64,000 nt of DNA from VXYL01 sp965208525 (GTDB taxonomy: Bacteria > Pseudomonadota > Gammaproteobacteria > Pseudomonadales > Azotimanducaceae): positions 3,286,001 to 3,350,000 of the forward strand of contig OZ242340.1 in NCBI GenBank assembly GCA_965208525.1, written 5' to 3'. The notes beneath the pieces are model-generated. The model had not been told where the DNA came from and made no database searches. It saw only the letters and a program-made list of their open reading frames with translations. Each line of letters opens with the position of its first letter. Within the stretch, counting starts at the first letter, position 1. Shown here piece by piece: positions 50,307 to 59,835 of the stretch. Made by a program: the position numbers and the translations under genes.

Positions 50307-51470
50307 TCACTCCCCTCGCAGCGCAGTGGTGATGGGTAGGCGGGCCGCACGGACGGCGGGGAACAGGCCGCCGATGGTGCCGAGGACGAGTGCCCAGATC
50401 AGGCCATTTGTCATCAACTCAGGCGTCACGGCGAAATCGAAGGCGATTTGCGAAAACGACGCGTTGTTGAGGGTGGAGACGGTGTAGCCATTGAAGCCGA
50501 ACCAGGCGATGGCGGCACCGAGCAGCCCGCCGATGACGGCAAGGGCGATGGCTTCGATCATCACCGAAACCACCACCGGCAGGCCGCCGAATCCGAGCGC
50601 GCGCAGCGTGGCAATTTCCACCGTGCGGCTGACCACGGCGGAGTACATCGTGTTGAGTGCCGCGAACACCGCCCCCACTGCCATGATGTACGCCACGACC
50701 GTGCCGAACATTTCGATGTTGGTGGCAAGGCCCGACGCTTGCGCGGCGAGATACTCTTCCTCCGGCACGAGCTTGAGGTCGAGCTGCTTGTCGTCCTCGA
50801 CCCGCGCCCGCAAGGCCTCCATGGAGGCGGGCGAGTCGACGCGAAGGCGCAGCGAACTCACGGTTCCACCGCGACGGAACGCAGACTGGGCGACGGCAAG
50901 GTCCACCCAGATCTCCGACTCATGTGCAGAACCGCCATCTTCGAACACCCCGACGACCGTCCATTCGCTGTTGCGGAACTCGAGACTGTTACCGATGTCG
51001 AGCCCTTCGAACTCCGTCTGGGCGTTCCGCCCGGCGATGATCTCGGCGCGGCCGGGCACGAAGTTGCGGCCTCGGACGATGCGAACCTCCGGGCGCACTT
51101 CGAACGCCTCCGCCTCCACGCCGCGCACGATCAGGTTGGCATCGAGCCCGGTGTCGCGCTTGGGCACGTCGGCAACCGTGTACAGCTCCGCACTCGCCGC
51201 GTCTATGCCGGCGAAGGTGCTGACATAGAACCGGTCGTTCGGTGCGACGTTGCTCAGCATCTCGCTTTCTGAACCATCGCGCATCACGATGGCCCGGTCC
51301 GGAGCGCCGCCGGTCTCCAAGGTGGCGCGAAAACCAGCAGCCATCGCCAAGAGCGCAATCAAAACGCCCACAACGCCAGCGATGCCGACGACGATCACCG
51401 AGGAACTCCCTAGCCGCGACTTGACGTTGCGAAGGTTCATCAGCGTGACCTGCAGCACCTGACCCAACAT
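50307..51470 (-). CDS. FtsX/MacB-type ABC permease
   Basis: This 387-residue permease has an N-terminal helix (SRLGSSSVIVVGIAGVVGVL), a large periplasmic domain of about 220 residues (VRGVEAEAFEVRPEVRIVRG, NSEWTVVGVFEDGGSAHESE) and three C-terminal membrane helices (VAYIMAVGAVFAALNTMYSA, PVVVSVMIEAIALAVIGGLL, NGLIWALVLGTIGGLFPAVR). This is the MacB-like permease layout. It is the last gene of a minus-strand efflux run (adaptor, ATPase, permease, permease), 15 bases after the other permease. Confidence 0.9.
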   Translation of the reverse strand: MLGQVLQVTLMNLRNVKSRLGSSSVIVVGIAGVVGVLIALLAMAAGFRATLETGGAPDRAIVMRDGSESEMLSNVAPNDRFYVSTFAGIDAASAELYTVADVPKRDTGLDANLIVRGVEAEAFEVRPEVRIVRGRNFVPGRAEIIAGRNAQTEFEGLDIGNSLEFRNSEWTVVGVFEDGGSAHESEIWVDLAVAQSAFRRGGTVSSLRLRVDSPASMEALRARVEDDKQLDLKLVPEEEYLAAQASGLATNIEMFGTVVAYIMAVGAVFAALNTMYSAVVSRTVEIATLRALGFGGLPVVVSVMIEAIALAVIGGLLGAAIAWFGFNGYTVSTLNNASFSQIAFDFAVTPELMTNGLIWALVLGTIGGLFPAVRAARLPITTALRGE

Positions 51471-51485
51471 GGCCTTTCTCCTCGA

Positions 51486-52649
51486 CTAGCCTCGCCGAAG
51501 CGCGTCGACGATGCGCAGCCGCTGAGCGGTCAGGGCGGGAAGCGCACCCACCACAAGACCCAGCACCACGGCGAACGCCACCGACTGGACAAAAATGTCA
51601 ACGGACATCGACACCGGCCCCATGAACTGCTGGGTAACGACGCTGGCCGCTGGCAGCACCGACGCACCAAGACCCACGCCGAGCAACGCGCCGATGAGGC
51701 ACAGCAGCACCGACTCCCCGACCACCAAGAGCGATGTCCGGGCATCGCTGAAGCCCACCGTCTTCAAAACGGCCAGTTCCGGGATGCGCTCCCTGAGCGA
51801 CTGCGACATGGTATTGGCCGTTAGCAGCAGGATCGTGAAGAAGACCGCAGACAGGATTCCGGTGGCCATCAAGGCGATGTCGCCGATTTGCGCTGCAAAG
51901 CTGCGGGCAAACTCCGCCTCCGTGCTGGTCTTGGTGGGGCTTGGCGAGTTCTTGAACAGGGCATCGATGGCACCCGCTATCGCCGGTGCCTGTTCGGGGT
52001 CGCTAACCCGCACCGTGTACCAGCCGACGGCCCCCTCCTCGAACGACCGCGCCTCGTCGAAGTAGTCGTAATGCATGAGGAGCGCTACCGGCGCCGCCTC
52101 GCCCGCGTCTCGGTGGCGATAGGTGCCCACTAGGTCGAACTGCCACAGGCGGCTGCCGTCCTTCAGCGACCAGATGTCCCCCTCGATGGGGATGCGGTCG
52201 CCGATGTTCCAGCCAAAGCGCGCCAACAGGCCCTCCTCCACTACGATGCCCGTGCGGGTGTTCTCGAACGCGTCGAGCTGCGCCGGGTCGATCGCGAACT
52301 CGGGATACATGTCGAAATACGCCCGCGGTTCAACCGGATACTTGGGGAAGAAGTTGGCCGGGTCCTGATAATTGCCACCAAACCAGGTCTGGTGGGTCAC
52401 GCCCTCCACCCCAGGCACGCGCTGAATCTCCCCGAGTTGGCTGAGCGGCAGCAGGTCGATGATCGAGTATTTGCTCGTCACCACGAGCCGATCGGCGCCA
52501 TCGACGCTCACGCCGCCGCCGGCGAACGGCTCTGCCACCGCCCGCAGCAGGACGAACAGCAGGAATGCCATCAAAAGCGAGAACAGCGTCAGGAATGTGC
52601 GCGTCTTGCGCCGGAACAGGTTTGCCCACATGAGGCCCATGCCGCTCAT
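51486..52649 (-). CDS. FtsX/MacB-type ABC permease
   Basis: This 387-residue permease opens MSGMGLMWANLFRRKTRTFL and TLFSLLMAFLLFVLLRAVAE. A periplasmic domain follows (LVVTSKYSIIDLLPLSQLGE, VTHQTWFGGNYQDPANFFPK), then C-terminal helices (IALMATGILSAVFFTILLLT, SVLLCLIGALLGVGLGASVL). It is similar in layout to the next permease, and the two probably form a heterodimer with the 52651 ATPase. The ATG at 52649 lies 1 base after the ATPase stop and has GGAGG upstream inside that gene. The longer frame to 52718 overlaps the ATPase and was not used. Confidence 0.9.
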   Translation of the reverse strand: MSGMGLMWANLFRRKTRTFLTLFSLLMAFLLFVLLRAVAEPFAGGGVSVDGADRLVVTSKYSIIDLLPLSQLGEIQRVPGVEGVTHQTWFGGNYQDPANFFPKYPVEPRAYFDMYPEFAIDPAQLDAFENTRTGIVVEEGLLARFGWNIGDRIPIEGDIWSLKDGSRLWQFDLVGTYRHRDAGEAAPVALLMHYDYFDEARSFEEGAVGWYTVRVSDPEQAPAIAGAIDALFKNSPSPTKTSTEAEFARSFAAQIGDIALMATGILSAVFFTILLLTANTMSQSLRERIPELAVLKTVGFSDARTSLLVVGESVLLCLIGALLGVGLGASVLPAASVVTQQFMGPVSMSVDIFVQSVAFAVVLGLVVGALPALTAQRLRIVDALRRG

Positions 52650-52650
52650 C

Positions 52651-53349
52651 TCACGCCGCCTCCTCGTCCGTGCCGGTGGAAAGCTGGCCCTTGTCGAGAT
52701 GCACGACATGCCGGGCATGGCTCGCCGCCTTGGGATCGTGCGTCACCATGACGATGGTCTTGCCGTGGTCGCGGTTCAGGATTTCCAAGAGTTCCAGAAT
52801 CTCATCGGCAGTGTCGCGGTCCAAGTCTCCCGTGGGTTCGTCGCAGACCAGAATCGGCGCGTCGGCGACGATGGCGCGGGCAATTGCCACCCGCTGCTGC
52901 TGTCCCCCGGAGAGTTCGCCCGGCTTGTGTCGGGCCCGGTCTTCGAGGCCGACGATCTCGAGTGCGGTGTCGGCGTTGCTCCGCCGCTGCTTGCCGGAGA
53001 GCTTGGTGAGGAGCAGCGGCAACTCGACGTTGCGCCGGGCGCTCAGCACCGGCAACAGGTTGTAGAACTGGAACACGAAGCCGATGTTTTCCGAGCGCCA
53101 CTTGGCGAGCTGTCGACGCGACATGGCGGCGAGGTCTTGCCCCGAAACCTGCACGCTGCCGCTGCTGGCGCTGTCGATGCCGCCGATGATGTTGAGGAGC
53201 GTCGTCTTGCCGCTGCCCGAAGGCCCCATCAGGGCGAGGAAGTCGGCCTCCTCGACGGCGAGATCGATGCCGGTGAGCACCTCCACTTCCTCCCGCCCCT
53301 TGACGTAACTCTTGCGGACTTCGCTGAGATCGACAATCGCCATATGCAT
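52651..53349 (-). CDS. LolD/MacB-type ABC transporter ATPase
   Basis: This 232-residue ATPase has IVDLSEVRKSYVKGREEVEV, Walker A GPSGSGKTTLLNIIGG, Q-loop FVFQFYNLLPVLSARRNVEL and signature LSGGQQQRVAIARA. Walker B is ILVCDEPTGDLD and the switch IVMVTHDPKAASHA. It energises the two adjacent permeases in a tripartite export system with the upstream adaptor. The ATG at 53349 has AGGAGGG upstream. The canonical LSGGQ contrasts with the altered signatures of the exporter pair at 41-46 kb. Confidence 0.94.
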   Translation of the reverse strand: MHMAIVDLSEVRKSYVKGREEVEVLTGIDLAVEEADFLALMGPSGSGKTTLLNIIGGIDSASSGSVQVSGQDLAAMSRRQLAKWRSENIGFVFQFYNLLPVLSARRNVELPLLLTKLSGKQRRSNADTALEIVGLEDRARHKPGELSGGQQQRVAIARAIVADAPILVCDEPTGDLDRDTADEILELLEILNRDHGKTIVMVTHDPKAASHARHVVHLDKGQLSTGTDEEAA

Positions 53350-53465
53350 CCCTCCTAAGAGCCTGCGCCGAAGAAATCGCTCGGGTGTGCCCCCCGTATG
53401 CGACGGACCCTAGCAGTTTTCGCGCTAGCGAAGGCTGCTAGCGGTAGTTGCGAGCGAACGCGAGC

Positions 53466-53500
53466 ACGAAGGCCAGCAGTTCGCCGTGTGAAATGCTGCC
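53466..53500 (+). repeat. Decayed two-hairpin repeat
   Basis: CACGAAGGCCAGCAGTTCGC then CGTGTGAAATGCTGCC matches the head of the copies near 31580 and 33400, but the second arm has drifted (GAAATGCTGC for GCGAACTGC) and hairpin 2 is absent. It touches the stop codon of the adaptor gene. A CTAGCAG/CTGCTAG inverted pair lies just before it, near 53410-53440. Confidence 0.5.
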
Positions 53501-53501
53501 T

Positions 53502-54782
53502 TCAATTCACCACCGTCACGCGGACGCCGTTGGCGAGCGCCCCCTGCTCTGCGTCGAGCCTCGCAACCACGCGCTCGCCGCCGGCAAGCCCGTCGGCGAT
53601 CCGCACCCGCGAACCTACCGAGTCCGCCACCACCACGTCACGCCGCTGGGCGGTTTGGTTCTCCACCACCCAAACGAACCGAGCGCCGTCGGCACCGCTC
53701 ACGGCAGACGCCGGCACCAGCACGCCAGGAAGCGTCTCCGCTTGCGCCGCTGCTTCGCCTGTCGTTTGGCTCCGCTCCTCTTGCGACCGTTCAAGGAACG
53801 ACACCCGCACGCCCATGTCCGGGAGTACCCGGGCGTCGCGCTCGAGGAAGCGGATGCGCACGCGCACGGTGGCCTTGTTGCGATCGGCCGCGGGGATGGT
53901 GGCGATCACCGACGCCGGGAAGTCGTCGTCGGGATACGCGTTGAGAGCAACCGTGACGGGCTGGTCCGGATAGACCCGGTTGATGTAGGCCTCGTTCACG
54001 TCCACTTCCACTTCGAGCGAGTCCATGTCCACGATGGTGCAGATCCCGGTTCGCGTGAAGCCTCCGCCAGCCGATACCGGCGAGATCATCTCCCCTGGCT
54101 GCGCCGCCTTGGCGATCACCACGCCGCCGAACGGCGCCCGGATTTCCATGTCGGTGAGTTCCTGCCGCTGCAGCGCGAGAGAACGCTCCGACACGGCGAT
54201 GTCTCGCGCCGTGCGACTGAGCCGCGCCATAAGTCCCTCGACAGAAAGGCTGTCGCGGTCGAGATCAGCTTGGCTGGCAAGGCTTCGCTCGGCGAGATTC
54301 TCCGTGCGGCTGAGGTCGAGCCGCGCCTGACGAAGGTTCACCTGCAACTCCGCCAGCGCGGCCTTGGCGGCGTCGAGCTGCGACTGGGCAAGGCTGAGGC
54401 GCGCCTGGGGAATGCTGTCGTCGAGCACCGCGAGGAGCTGGCCCCGCTCGACCACCATGCCTTCCTCCACCAGCACGTCGATCACCTTGGCGGTCACCTT
54501 GGAGCTGACCGTGGCCTGTCGCCGCGCCACGACATAACCGGTGGCATCGAGCACGCTGTCGCCAGGTGACGAACGGCTTTCGACTTGCGCGAGAACGGTT
54601 TCCACCGGCAGCGGCCCCGCCGCAGCCGTTGGTGCGAAAGAGTCCAGCAGTCCTAGCGAATACGACGCAATCGCGGCCCCCGCCACCATGGCGATGGCGA
54701 TGAACCACTTCAATGGCCGCCCGGAGGACGCCGTCTCCCCGCGGTCGATCTTGAGCCGATTGACGAGTTCCGCCTTGTCCAT
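53502..54782 (-). CDS. HlyD/MacA-type periplasmic adaptor
   Basis: This 426-residue membrane-fusion protein has one N-terminal membrane anchor (LKWFIAIAMVAGAAIASYSL), the lipoyl half (VDATGYVVARRQATVSSKV-type) and a coiled-coil hairpin of about 110 residues (LAQSQLDAAKAALAELQVNL onward). The second lipoyl half (IRAPFGGVVIAKAAQPGEMI), a beta-barrel and a membrane-proximal domain follow. It links the inner-membrane ATPase and permeases to an outer-membrane TolC-like channel encoded elsewhere. ATG 54782 has GAAGAAGAG upstream, and a start at 54821 is possible. It is the first gene of the run to 50307. Its promoter is likely in the 426-base gap upstream. Confidence 0.92.
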   Translation of the reverse strand: MDKAELVNRLKIDRGETASSGRPLKWFIAIAMVAGAAIASYSLGLLDSFAPTAAAGPLPVETVLAQVESRSSPGDSVLDATGYVVARRQATVSSKVTAKVIDVLVEEGMVVERGQLLAVLDDSIPQARLSLAQSQLDAAKAALAELQVNLRQARLDLSRTENLAERSLASQADLDRDSLSVEGLMARLSRTARDIAVSERSLALQRQELTDMEIRAPFGGVVIAKAAQPGEMISPVSAGGGFTRTGICTIVDMDSLEVEVDVNEAYINRVYPDQPVTVALNAYPDDDFPASVIATIPAADRNKATVRVRIRFLERDARVLPDMGVRVSFLERSQEERSQTTGEAAAQAETLPGVLVPASAVSGADGARFVWVVENQTAQRRDVVVADSVGSRVRIADGLAGGERVVARLDAEQGALANGVRVTVVN

Positions 54783-54866
54783 CTCGCTCTTCTTCAAATC
54801 ACGTTGGGCCAGCACACTCAACGAGGCTCCGCCTCCGGCCGACTAGGCATATGCGGTGCCAGCGCT

Positions 54867-54947
54867 GTAGGTGCGGGCTTGTCCCGAGCCGTACCATGAA
54901 GCAACCCAGCCGCCCGACACGGGCGGGGACAAGCCCCCGTCCCTGCG
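54867..54947. repeat. Inverted pair of GGGCTTGTCCC-type palindromic repeats
   Basis: GTAGGTGCGGGCTTGTCCCG continues AGCCGTACC (54867-54895). The minus-strand copy at 54914-54947 carries GGGGGCTTGTCCCCGCCCGT. The 11-base core GGGCTTGTCCC is inverted between them (54875-54885 and 54926-54936). They lie in the 426-base gap between the divergent adaptor and FemAB-like genes; the rest of that gap shows nothing I can support except the ribosome site at 55196. Confidence 0.7.
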
Positions 54948-55208
54948 AAGCCCGCGGAAACGCAAGGAAGACCGCAAAACGTCAGCCCCACTCAAGGATT
55001 CTAGCGCCCCATGGGGCGCGCGATGCGGACTATGCCACAAGGCCACCCGCGTCGAGCCATTCCCGAGCTCACAGGCATTATGTCGCCGCACGGCGCGATT
55101 CGGTTTGCCGAACGCCGCAAGAGCGCCAACCCACCGAGGCAAGGTTGGCAATCCGCTCTCGGGCGTAGAATGATGGCGGTAGTTCCCGCGCTTTCAGGAG
55201 GGGTCGTT

Positions 55209-56411
55209 TTGACGGAACGCGTCGCTCGCGTCTTGCACAACATTCGAGACATCGACGAATCCGCCTGGAACCGCTGCGCCAATCCCGCTGCGCTGCCTTA
55301 CAACCCGTTTCTCGACCACCGCTTCTTGCTTGCGCTCGAAGAGAGCGAAAGCGTGTGCGCGCAGACCGGATGGCAGCCGTTTCACCTCGTGGTGTCCCCC
55401 GCAGGCCAGGAAGCGACGCCGAGCGGCGTCATGCCGATGTACCTCAAGTCGCACTCGCGCGGCGAGTATGTCTTCGACGGTGGCTGGGCCGAGGCCTTTC
55501 GCCGGGCTGGCGGGCGCTACTACCCCAAGCTCCAGGCGAGCATTCCCTTCACGCCGGCGACCGGGCGGCGCCTGCTCACCGCCGACCCGAATGACGAGGC
55601 AACGGCGAACGCCCTGCTCGGGGGCGCTGTGCAGGTCGCCGACAAGGTGGGCGTCAGTTCCATCCACTTCACCTTCATGCCGAAGCCGGAGTGGGACCGC
55701 GCCGCCGAACTCGGGATGTTGCAGCGCATGGACACGCAGTTCCACTGGGAGAACCACGGCTTCGCGAGCTTCGATGAGTTCCTTGCCGTGCTTGCCTCCA
55801 AGAAGCGCAAGAACATCCGCCGCGAACGCAAGGGCGCCCGGGCCAATGGCATCGATTTCGAATGGCTGACGGGCACCATCACGGAGGCGCAATGGGATGC
55901 CTTCTACTCGTTCTACGTTGACACCGGCCACCGCAAGTGGGGCACGCCTTACCTGACGCGCGAGTTCTTCAGCCACGTCGGCGAGACCATGGGCGAACAG
56001 GTGCTGCTCATCATGTGCCGCCGCGAAGGCCGTTACATCGCCGGCGCCATCAATTTCATCGGCGAAGACACGCTCTTTGGGCGCAACTGGGGATGCATCG
56101 AGGACCACCCCTTCCTGCACTTTGAAGCCTGCTACTACCAAGCCATCGACTTCGCCATCGAGCGCGGGCTGAAGCGGGTGGAGGCCGGTGCCCAAGGTGG
56201 CCACAAACTGGCGCGTGGATACCTACCGAAGCCGACTTATTCGGCGCACTGGATCCGCCATGGGGGATTGCGCGAGGCGGTGGCGAACTACCTCGACGAC
56301 GAACGCAAGTACGTCGAGCGCGACATCGCCTGGATCGAGGAAGAGCACACGCCGTTCCGGCAAGACATAGACCTCACGAGCTACCGAACGGACGCAGCCT
56401 CCGCCCCCTAA
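55209..56411 (+). CDS. FemAB-like/GNAT-fold acyltransferase (DUF482-like)
   Basis: This protein, about 400 residues long, belongs to the FemAB-like GNAT-fold group (peptidogalycan biosynthesis-type, PF04339). It shows WNRCANPAALPYNPFLDHRF, GVMPMYLKSHSRGEYVFDGG and KLQASIPFTPATGRRLLT. It also has HWENHGFASFDEFLAVLASK, KRKNIRRERKGA, FAIERGLKRVEAGAQGGHKL and GYLPKPTYSAHW. The biochemical role of this family is not firmly known. The start is probably TTG at 55209, preceded by a strong AGGAGG (55196-55202); ATG 55172 is an alternative with a weaker site. It is convergent with the TonB-dependent receptor. Confidence 0.88.
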   Translation: MTERVARVLHNIRDIDESAWNRCANPAALPYNPFLDHRFLLALEESESVCAQTGWQPFHLVVSPAGQEATPSGVMPMYLKSHSRGEYVFDGGWAEAFRRAGGRYYPKLQASIPFTPATGRRLLTADPNDEATANALLGGAVQVADKVGVSSIHFTFMPKPEWDRAAELGMLQRMDTQFHWENHGFASFDEFLAVLASKKRKNIRRERKGARANGIDFEWLTGTITEAQWDAFYSFYVDTGHRKWGTPYLTREFFSHVGETMGEQVLLIMCRREGRYIAGAINFIGEDTLFGRNWGCIEDHPFLHFEACYYQAIDFAIERGLKRVEAGAQGGHKLARGYLPKPTYSAHWIRHGGLREAVANYLDDERKYVERDIAWIEEEHTPFRQDIDLTSYRTDAASAP

Positions 56412-56499
56412 AGCGGCGCGACGCCTTCTTTGCGCCCATAGGCGAAACCAACCTCAGGCCAGGCGACCCATGCGTTGTTCAAGGCTATGGGGTGGCGCG

Positions 56500-56527
56500 C
56501 GGCGGGCGAGGCAAGCCTCGCCCGCCG
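56500..56527. terminator. 13-bp perfect stem-loop between convergent genes
   Basis: CGGCGGGCGAGGC, loop AA, GCCTCGCCCGCCG. It lies 20 bases after the TonB-dependent receptor stop (read on the minus strand) and 89 bases after the FemAB-like stop. No T-run follows, so it may work without one or may simply be a repeat. The adjacent GGCGCGC matches the second-hairpin start of the two-hairpin repeats. Confidence 0.55.
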
Positions 56528-56547
56528 GCAGGTTTGGATTGTCGGGA

Positions 56548-59133
56548 CTACCGAACGTCCCAGCGCATCCGCAGGTAGTAGAAACCACCGTTGAAGCCCC
56601 ACGGCGAGTTCTCTGGGTAGAGCAGCCCAGCCACCTCGCCAGCCGGGTTCTCCGTCGGATAGGTGTCGAGGGCGTTCTGCACGCCGACAAGCACCATCAG
56701 GTCTTCGGACACGTCGTAAGCCATTTCCAGGTCAAGCAGCGCGTCCGGGTCGGGGTAGTAGGCGACCGAGCCATCGTTCGTCGGGGCGTCGTAGTACTCG
56801 CCGTAGTAGCGCACCCGCGCCATGAACCGCCAATGCTCCTGCACGTGGTTCCAGGTGAGCATGAAGCGGGAGTCCGGGCGTCCGTTCTCGATCTGCAGGC
56901 GGCGGTTTTCGCTGGTGAACTGCGGGCTGAACTTGGTGAGGTCGATCTGTGAGAAGTTCGCCGCCAAGGTCAGGGTCGAACTGCCGTTGCCGAACTCGAA
57001 CGGCAACGTCGCCACCAAGTCGATCCCGGAGGTCTCCACCGTTTGCTGGTTCGACAGGAACCGCACGGAGGTGAAGCTGGTCGCATCCGTCACGCCGGCC
57101 GCCAGCAGCGAGGAGATGTCACCAGGCGTCAGGTTGAAGCGGCTCGTGAAGGCGATTCGATCTTCGATCTCGATCTGGTAGTAGTCGACGGTCAGGTCCA
57201 GGTCGCCCACGGACGCCACCGCCCCAAGGGTGATGTTGACGGAGGTCTCCGGCGTCAACGCCTGGGCGCCCTTCTGCACGGCGATGGGATTGGTCGGCGG
57301 CAACGTGGCGATGTCCGCGAGTTGCCCCATGTTGAACTCCGTCGTCACGTTGCGCAGGTTCGCCTGCCCCGCGGTCGGCACCCGGAAGCCGGTGCTGATC
57401 GCGCCCCGCAAGGCGAACTCCGGCACGAGCTCGAGTCGGGCCGCGAGCTTGCCGTCCAAGGTGCTGCCGAACTCGTTGTAGTTCTCGAATCGCGCCGCGG
57501 CGCCGATTAGCAGCATTTCGGTAACGTTCGACTCGAGGTCGAGGTAGCCGGCATACGCCTTTACGGTGTTCTCGCCAGCATCGCCAGGCTGGAATCCGGG
57601 GAATCCGTTGGAGCCGATGCCGAAGCCTTGGGCGGCGAGGGTCGGATCGATGAAGAACGAGTTCGGCTCGCCGTTCTCGATCTTGAAGGTCTCGTCCCGG
57701 TACTCAAGCCCCATAGCCACGTTGACGGCGCCGAAAAGTCCATCCACCTCAATCGGCTTCGAGAGGTCGTAGTTCACCACCCGGTCGAATTCCGTGTACG
57801 CACCGGCCTGATAGTGCGTCGGGATGTCGTTGCCGAGGCTCAGCAGCTGCGGATTGATGGTGTTGTAGATGTAGAACTGGGCGTTGCTGCGCCCGGCGGA
57901 AGCGCTGAGATCCCAGAACCAGCCGCCGTCAGTTTCGCCGCGCAGGCCGCCGGTGATGCTGGTGTCGGCGATGAAGGCACCGAATTGCGGTGTGAAGCCG
58001 CCCGGGAACCTCTCGATCAGCGAGTAGCAGCCTGGGTCCCGGCGCACGGCGGTAAGGGCTTGGCGGTCCGGGCGGTTGTTCATGATTCTCACGACCGGGC
58101 AGTTGTTGACGACGCCCTCCGGGTTGTCGCTCCAATCGATGTCGGCGACCTTGACGGTGGGGTAGCCGTCCACCACGTCGCCGCGGAAAACGCCGCCGCG
58201 GGTGTGGGGATTCCGATAGTAGAAGCCGCCTTCCACCTGCCGTTCCGACCAGTTGCCGAACGCATATGCCTCGGCACCGCCGACATCCATGCCGAGGTTG
58301 CCGAAGATCTTGAAGTCGTCTGTGTAGCGCGGCGCGCCCCAAATCTGCGCCGCTGGCCGCCGCACGTCGATGTTGCCGGCGCTGATGAGCCCCTGCGCAT
58401 CGGCTCGCTGCTCGCTGCGGCTGGTGGGGTCGGACTCCTTCCACTCAAAGCTGAAGTTGGCGAATCCGGCGTCCGTCATGGGCATGCCGACGTTGCCGGC
58501 GATGGTGACGGCATTGCCGTCGCCCAGGTAGTGGTCGCCGTACTTGACGTCCAGCGTCGCGCCTTCGGTGTCCTCGCGGATGACGAAGTTCATGATGCCG
58601 GCGATGGCGTCGGAGCCGTATTGCGCCGAAGCGCCGTCCCTCAGAACCTCCAACCGATCGAGCGCAATGGCGGGAATAGCGGAGATGTCCGGCCCTTGCG
58701 AGCCACCGGAGATGCCGGAGCCAAGCAGGGCGATCACCGCCGCCCGATGCCGGCGCTTGCCGTTGACCAGCACGAGGGTGGCATCGGGGGCAAGACCGCG
58801 CAGCGTCGCCGGGCGGATGAACGTGGCCGCGTCGCTGATCGGTTCCTGACTCACGTTGTAGGAGGGCACGAGGCTCGCCACCAGCGAATCCATATTGGAG
58901 TCACCCTGGGCGAAGTCGTTGCCGTCGATCACGTCCACGGGAACCGGCGAATCCGCTGCCGAACGGTCTCGCCGTCGGGAACCGACAACGGTGAGTTCCT
59001 CAACCTCGTTAGGGTCTGCTTGCTCCACCTGCGGCCCGGCGTCTTGGCCAACGGCTGGAACCGCTAGCGCCACCGCGAGAACCAATGCCATCGGCACAGA
59101 CGTGCCGAGCCCGTTAATGACTTTACATTTCAT
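56548..59133 (-). CDS. TonB-dependent outer-membrane receptor
   Basis: This 861-residue receptor has a signal peptide (VPMALVLAVALAVPAVGQ), a TonB-box-like EVEELTVVGSRRRD, a plug domain (PVPVDVIDGNDFAQGD, ALDRLEVLRDGASAQYGSDA, IAGIMNFVIRED) and a 22-strand barrel ending NGGFYYLRMRWDVR. It takes up a ligand with energy from TonB/ExbBD, which are not in the window. No ligand-specific neighbour is present, so iron complexes, vitamin B12 and glycans remain open. The ATG at 59133 has GGGGAGAAG upstream; the frame to 59253 lacks family sequence. Confidence 0.93.
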   Translation of the reverse strand: MKCKVINGLGTSVPMALVLAVALAVPAVGQDAGPQVEQADPNEVEELTVVGSRRRDRSAADSPVPVDVIDGNDFAQGDSNMDSLVASLVPSYNVSQEPISDAATFIRPATLRGLAPDATLVLVNGKRRHRAAVIALLGSGISGGSQGPDISAIPAIALDRLEVLRDGASAQYGSDAIAGIMNFVIREDTEGATLDVKYGDHYLGDGNAVTIAGNVGMPMTDAGFANFSFEWKESDPTSRSEQRADAQGLISAGNIDVRRPAAQIWGAPRYTDDFKIFGNLGMDVGGAEAYAFGNWSERQVEGGFYYRNPHTRGGVFRGDVVDGYPTVKVADIDWSDNPEGVVNNCPVVRIMNNRPDRQALTAVRRDPGCYSLIERFPGGFTPQFGAFIADTSITGGLRGETDGGWFWDLSASAGRSNAQFYIYNTINPQLLSLGNDIPTHYQAGAYTEFDRVVNYDLSKPIEVDGLFGAVNVAMGLEYRDETFKIENGEPNSFFIDPTLAAQGFGIGSNGFPGFQPGDAGENTVKAYAGYLDLESNVTEMLLIGAAARFENYNEFGSTLDGKLAARLELVPEFALRGAISTGFRVPTAGQANLRNVTTEFNMGQLADIATLPPTNPIAVQKGAQALTPETSVNITLGAVASVGDLDLTVDYYQIEIEDRIAFTSRFNLTPGDISSLLAAGVTDATSFTSVRFLSNQQTVETSGIDLVATLPFEFGNGSSTLTLAANFSQIDLTKFSPQFTSENRRLQIENGRPDSRFMLTWNHVQEHWRFMARVRYYGEYYDAPTNDGSVAYYPDPDALLDLEMAYDVSEDLMVLVGVQNALDTYPTENPAGEVAGLLYPENSPWGFNGGFYYLRMRWDVR

Positions 59134-59364
59134 CTTCTCTCCCCAAAAAGAAGCGTACTTGAGGCCACGCGCAACTATACGCGTCATCCACCGCGTGGCC
59201 AAGCACCTAGCGCATGGGAACAATGCGGAACGAACCCGCCAAAGACACGCCATGCCCTGTCTCGTCTATCCTCCTGGGGCGTCGGCTCCCCTCCCGCGTG
59301 TCTGCATTTGTAAACCACTTGGCGTTGCTCGACACTTCGGTGCAGCGCATTTTGGAGAACAACC

Positions 59365-59769
59365 ATGCCAGACCTCGTAGCCCTCAACTGGTGGGCGATA
59401 GTCGCCGCCGCCGTTGCCGCCTTCGCCTTGGGCGGACTTTGGTATGGACCGATGTTCGGCAAGGCGTGGCTGGTGGCGCTTGGCAAGCAGGAAGGCGACA
59501 TCCAGCCGTCGCCAAGGCCGTTCGTGATCGCCGCCCTCGCCACCCTAGTCACCTGCATCGTAGCGGCCGCCCTGATGCAGTCACTGGGGCTATCCGGGTT
59601 GCTGGCAGGTGCGCTGTTCGGCCTTGTCGTCGGCGTCGGCCTCATCATCACCGCCACCGCCACAGATAGCGGCTTTTGCGGCTCCAGCCTCAACCTGTGG
59701 CTGATCCAGAGCGGCTACCACGTCGCCTACTGCGTGCTGATGGGCGGCATCATCGGAGTCTGGCAATAG
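59365..59769 (+). CDS. DUF1761 family membrane protein
   Basis: This 134-residue protein has four predicted membrane helices (WWAIVAAAVAAFALGGLWYG, FVIAALATLVTCIVAAALMQ, LLAGALFGLVVGVGLIITAT, VAYCVLMGGIIGVWQ). The GGLWYGPMFGKAWL motif is characteristic of DUF1761. Its function is unknown. The ATG at 59365 has TTGGAGAA upstream. It is a single gene, divergent from the TonB-dependent receptor across 231 bases and convergent with the oxidoreductase gene 66 bases away. Confidence 0.9.
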   Translation: MPDLVALNWWAIVAAAVAAFALGGLWYGPMFGKAWLVALGKQEGDIQPSPRPFVIAALATLVTCIVAAALMQSLGLSGLLAGALFGLVVGVGLIITATATDSGFCGSSLNLWLIQSGYHVAYCVLMGGIIGVWQ

Positions 59770-59835
59770 CACCCCCCGCGGCGGCATCGGTGGTGCTCGC
59801 ACGGGCACCCATGCGTCGCCGGTCCTAGCGTGGGC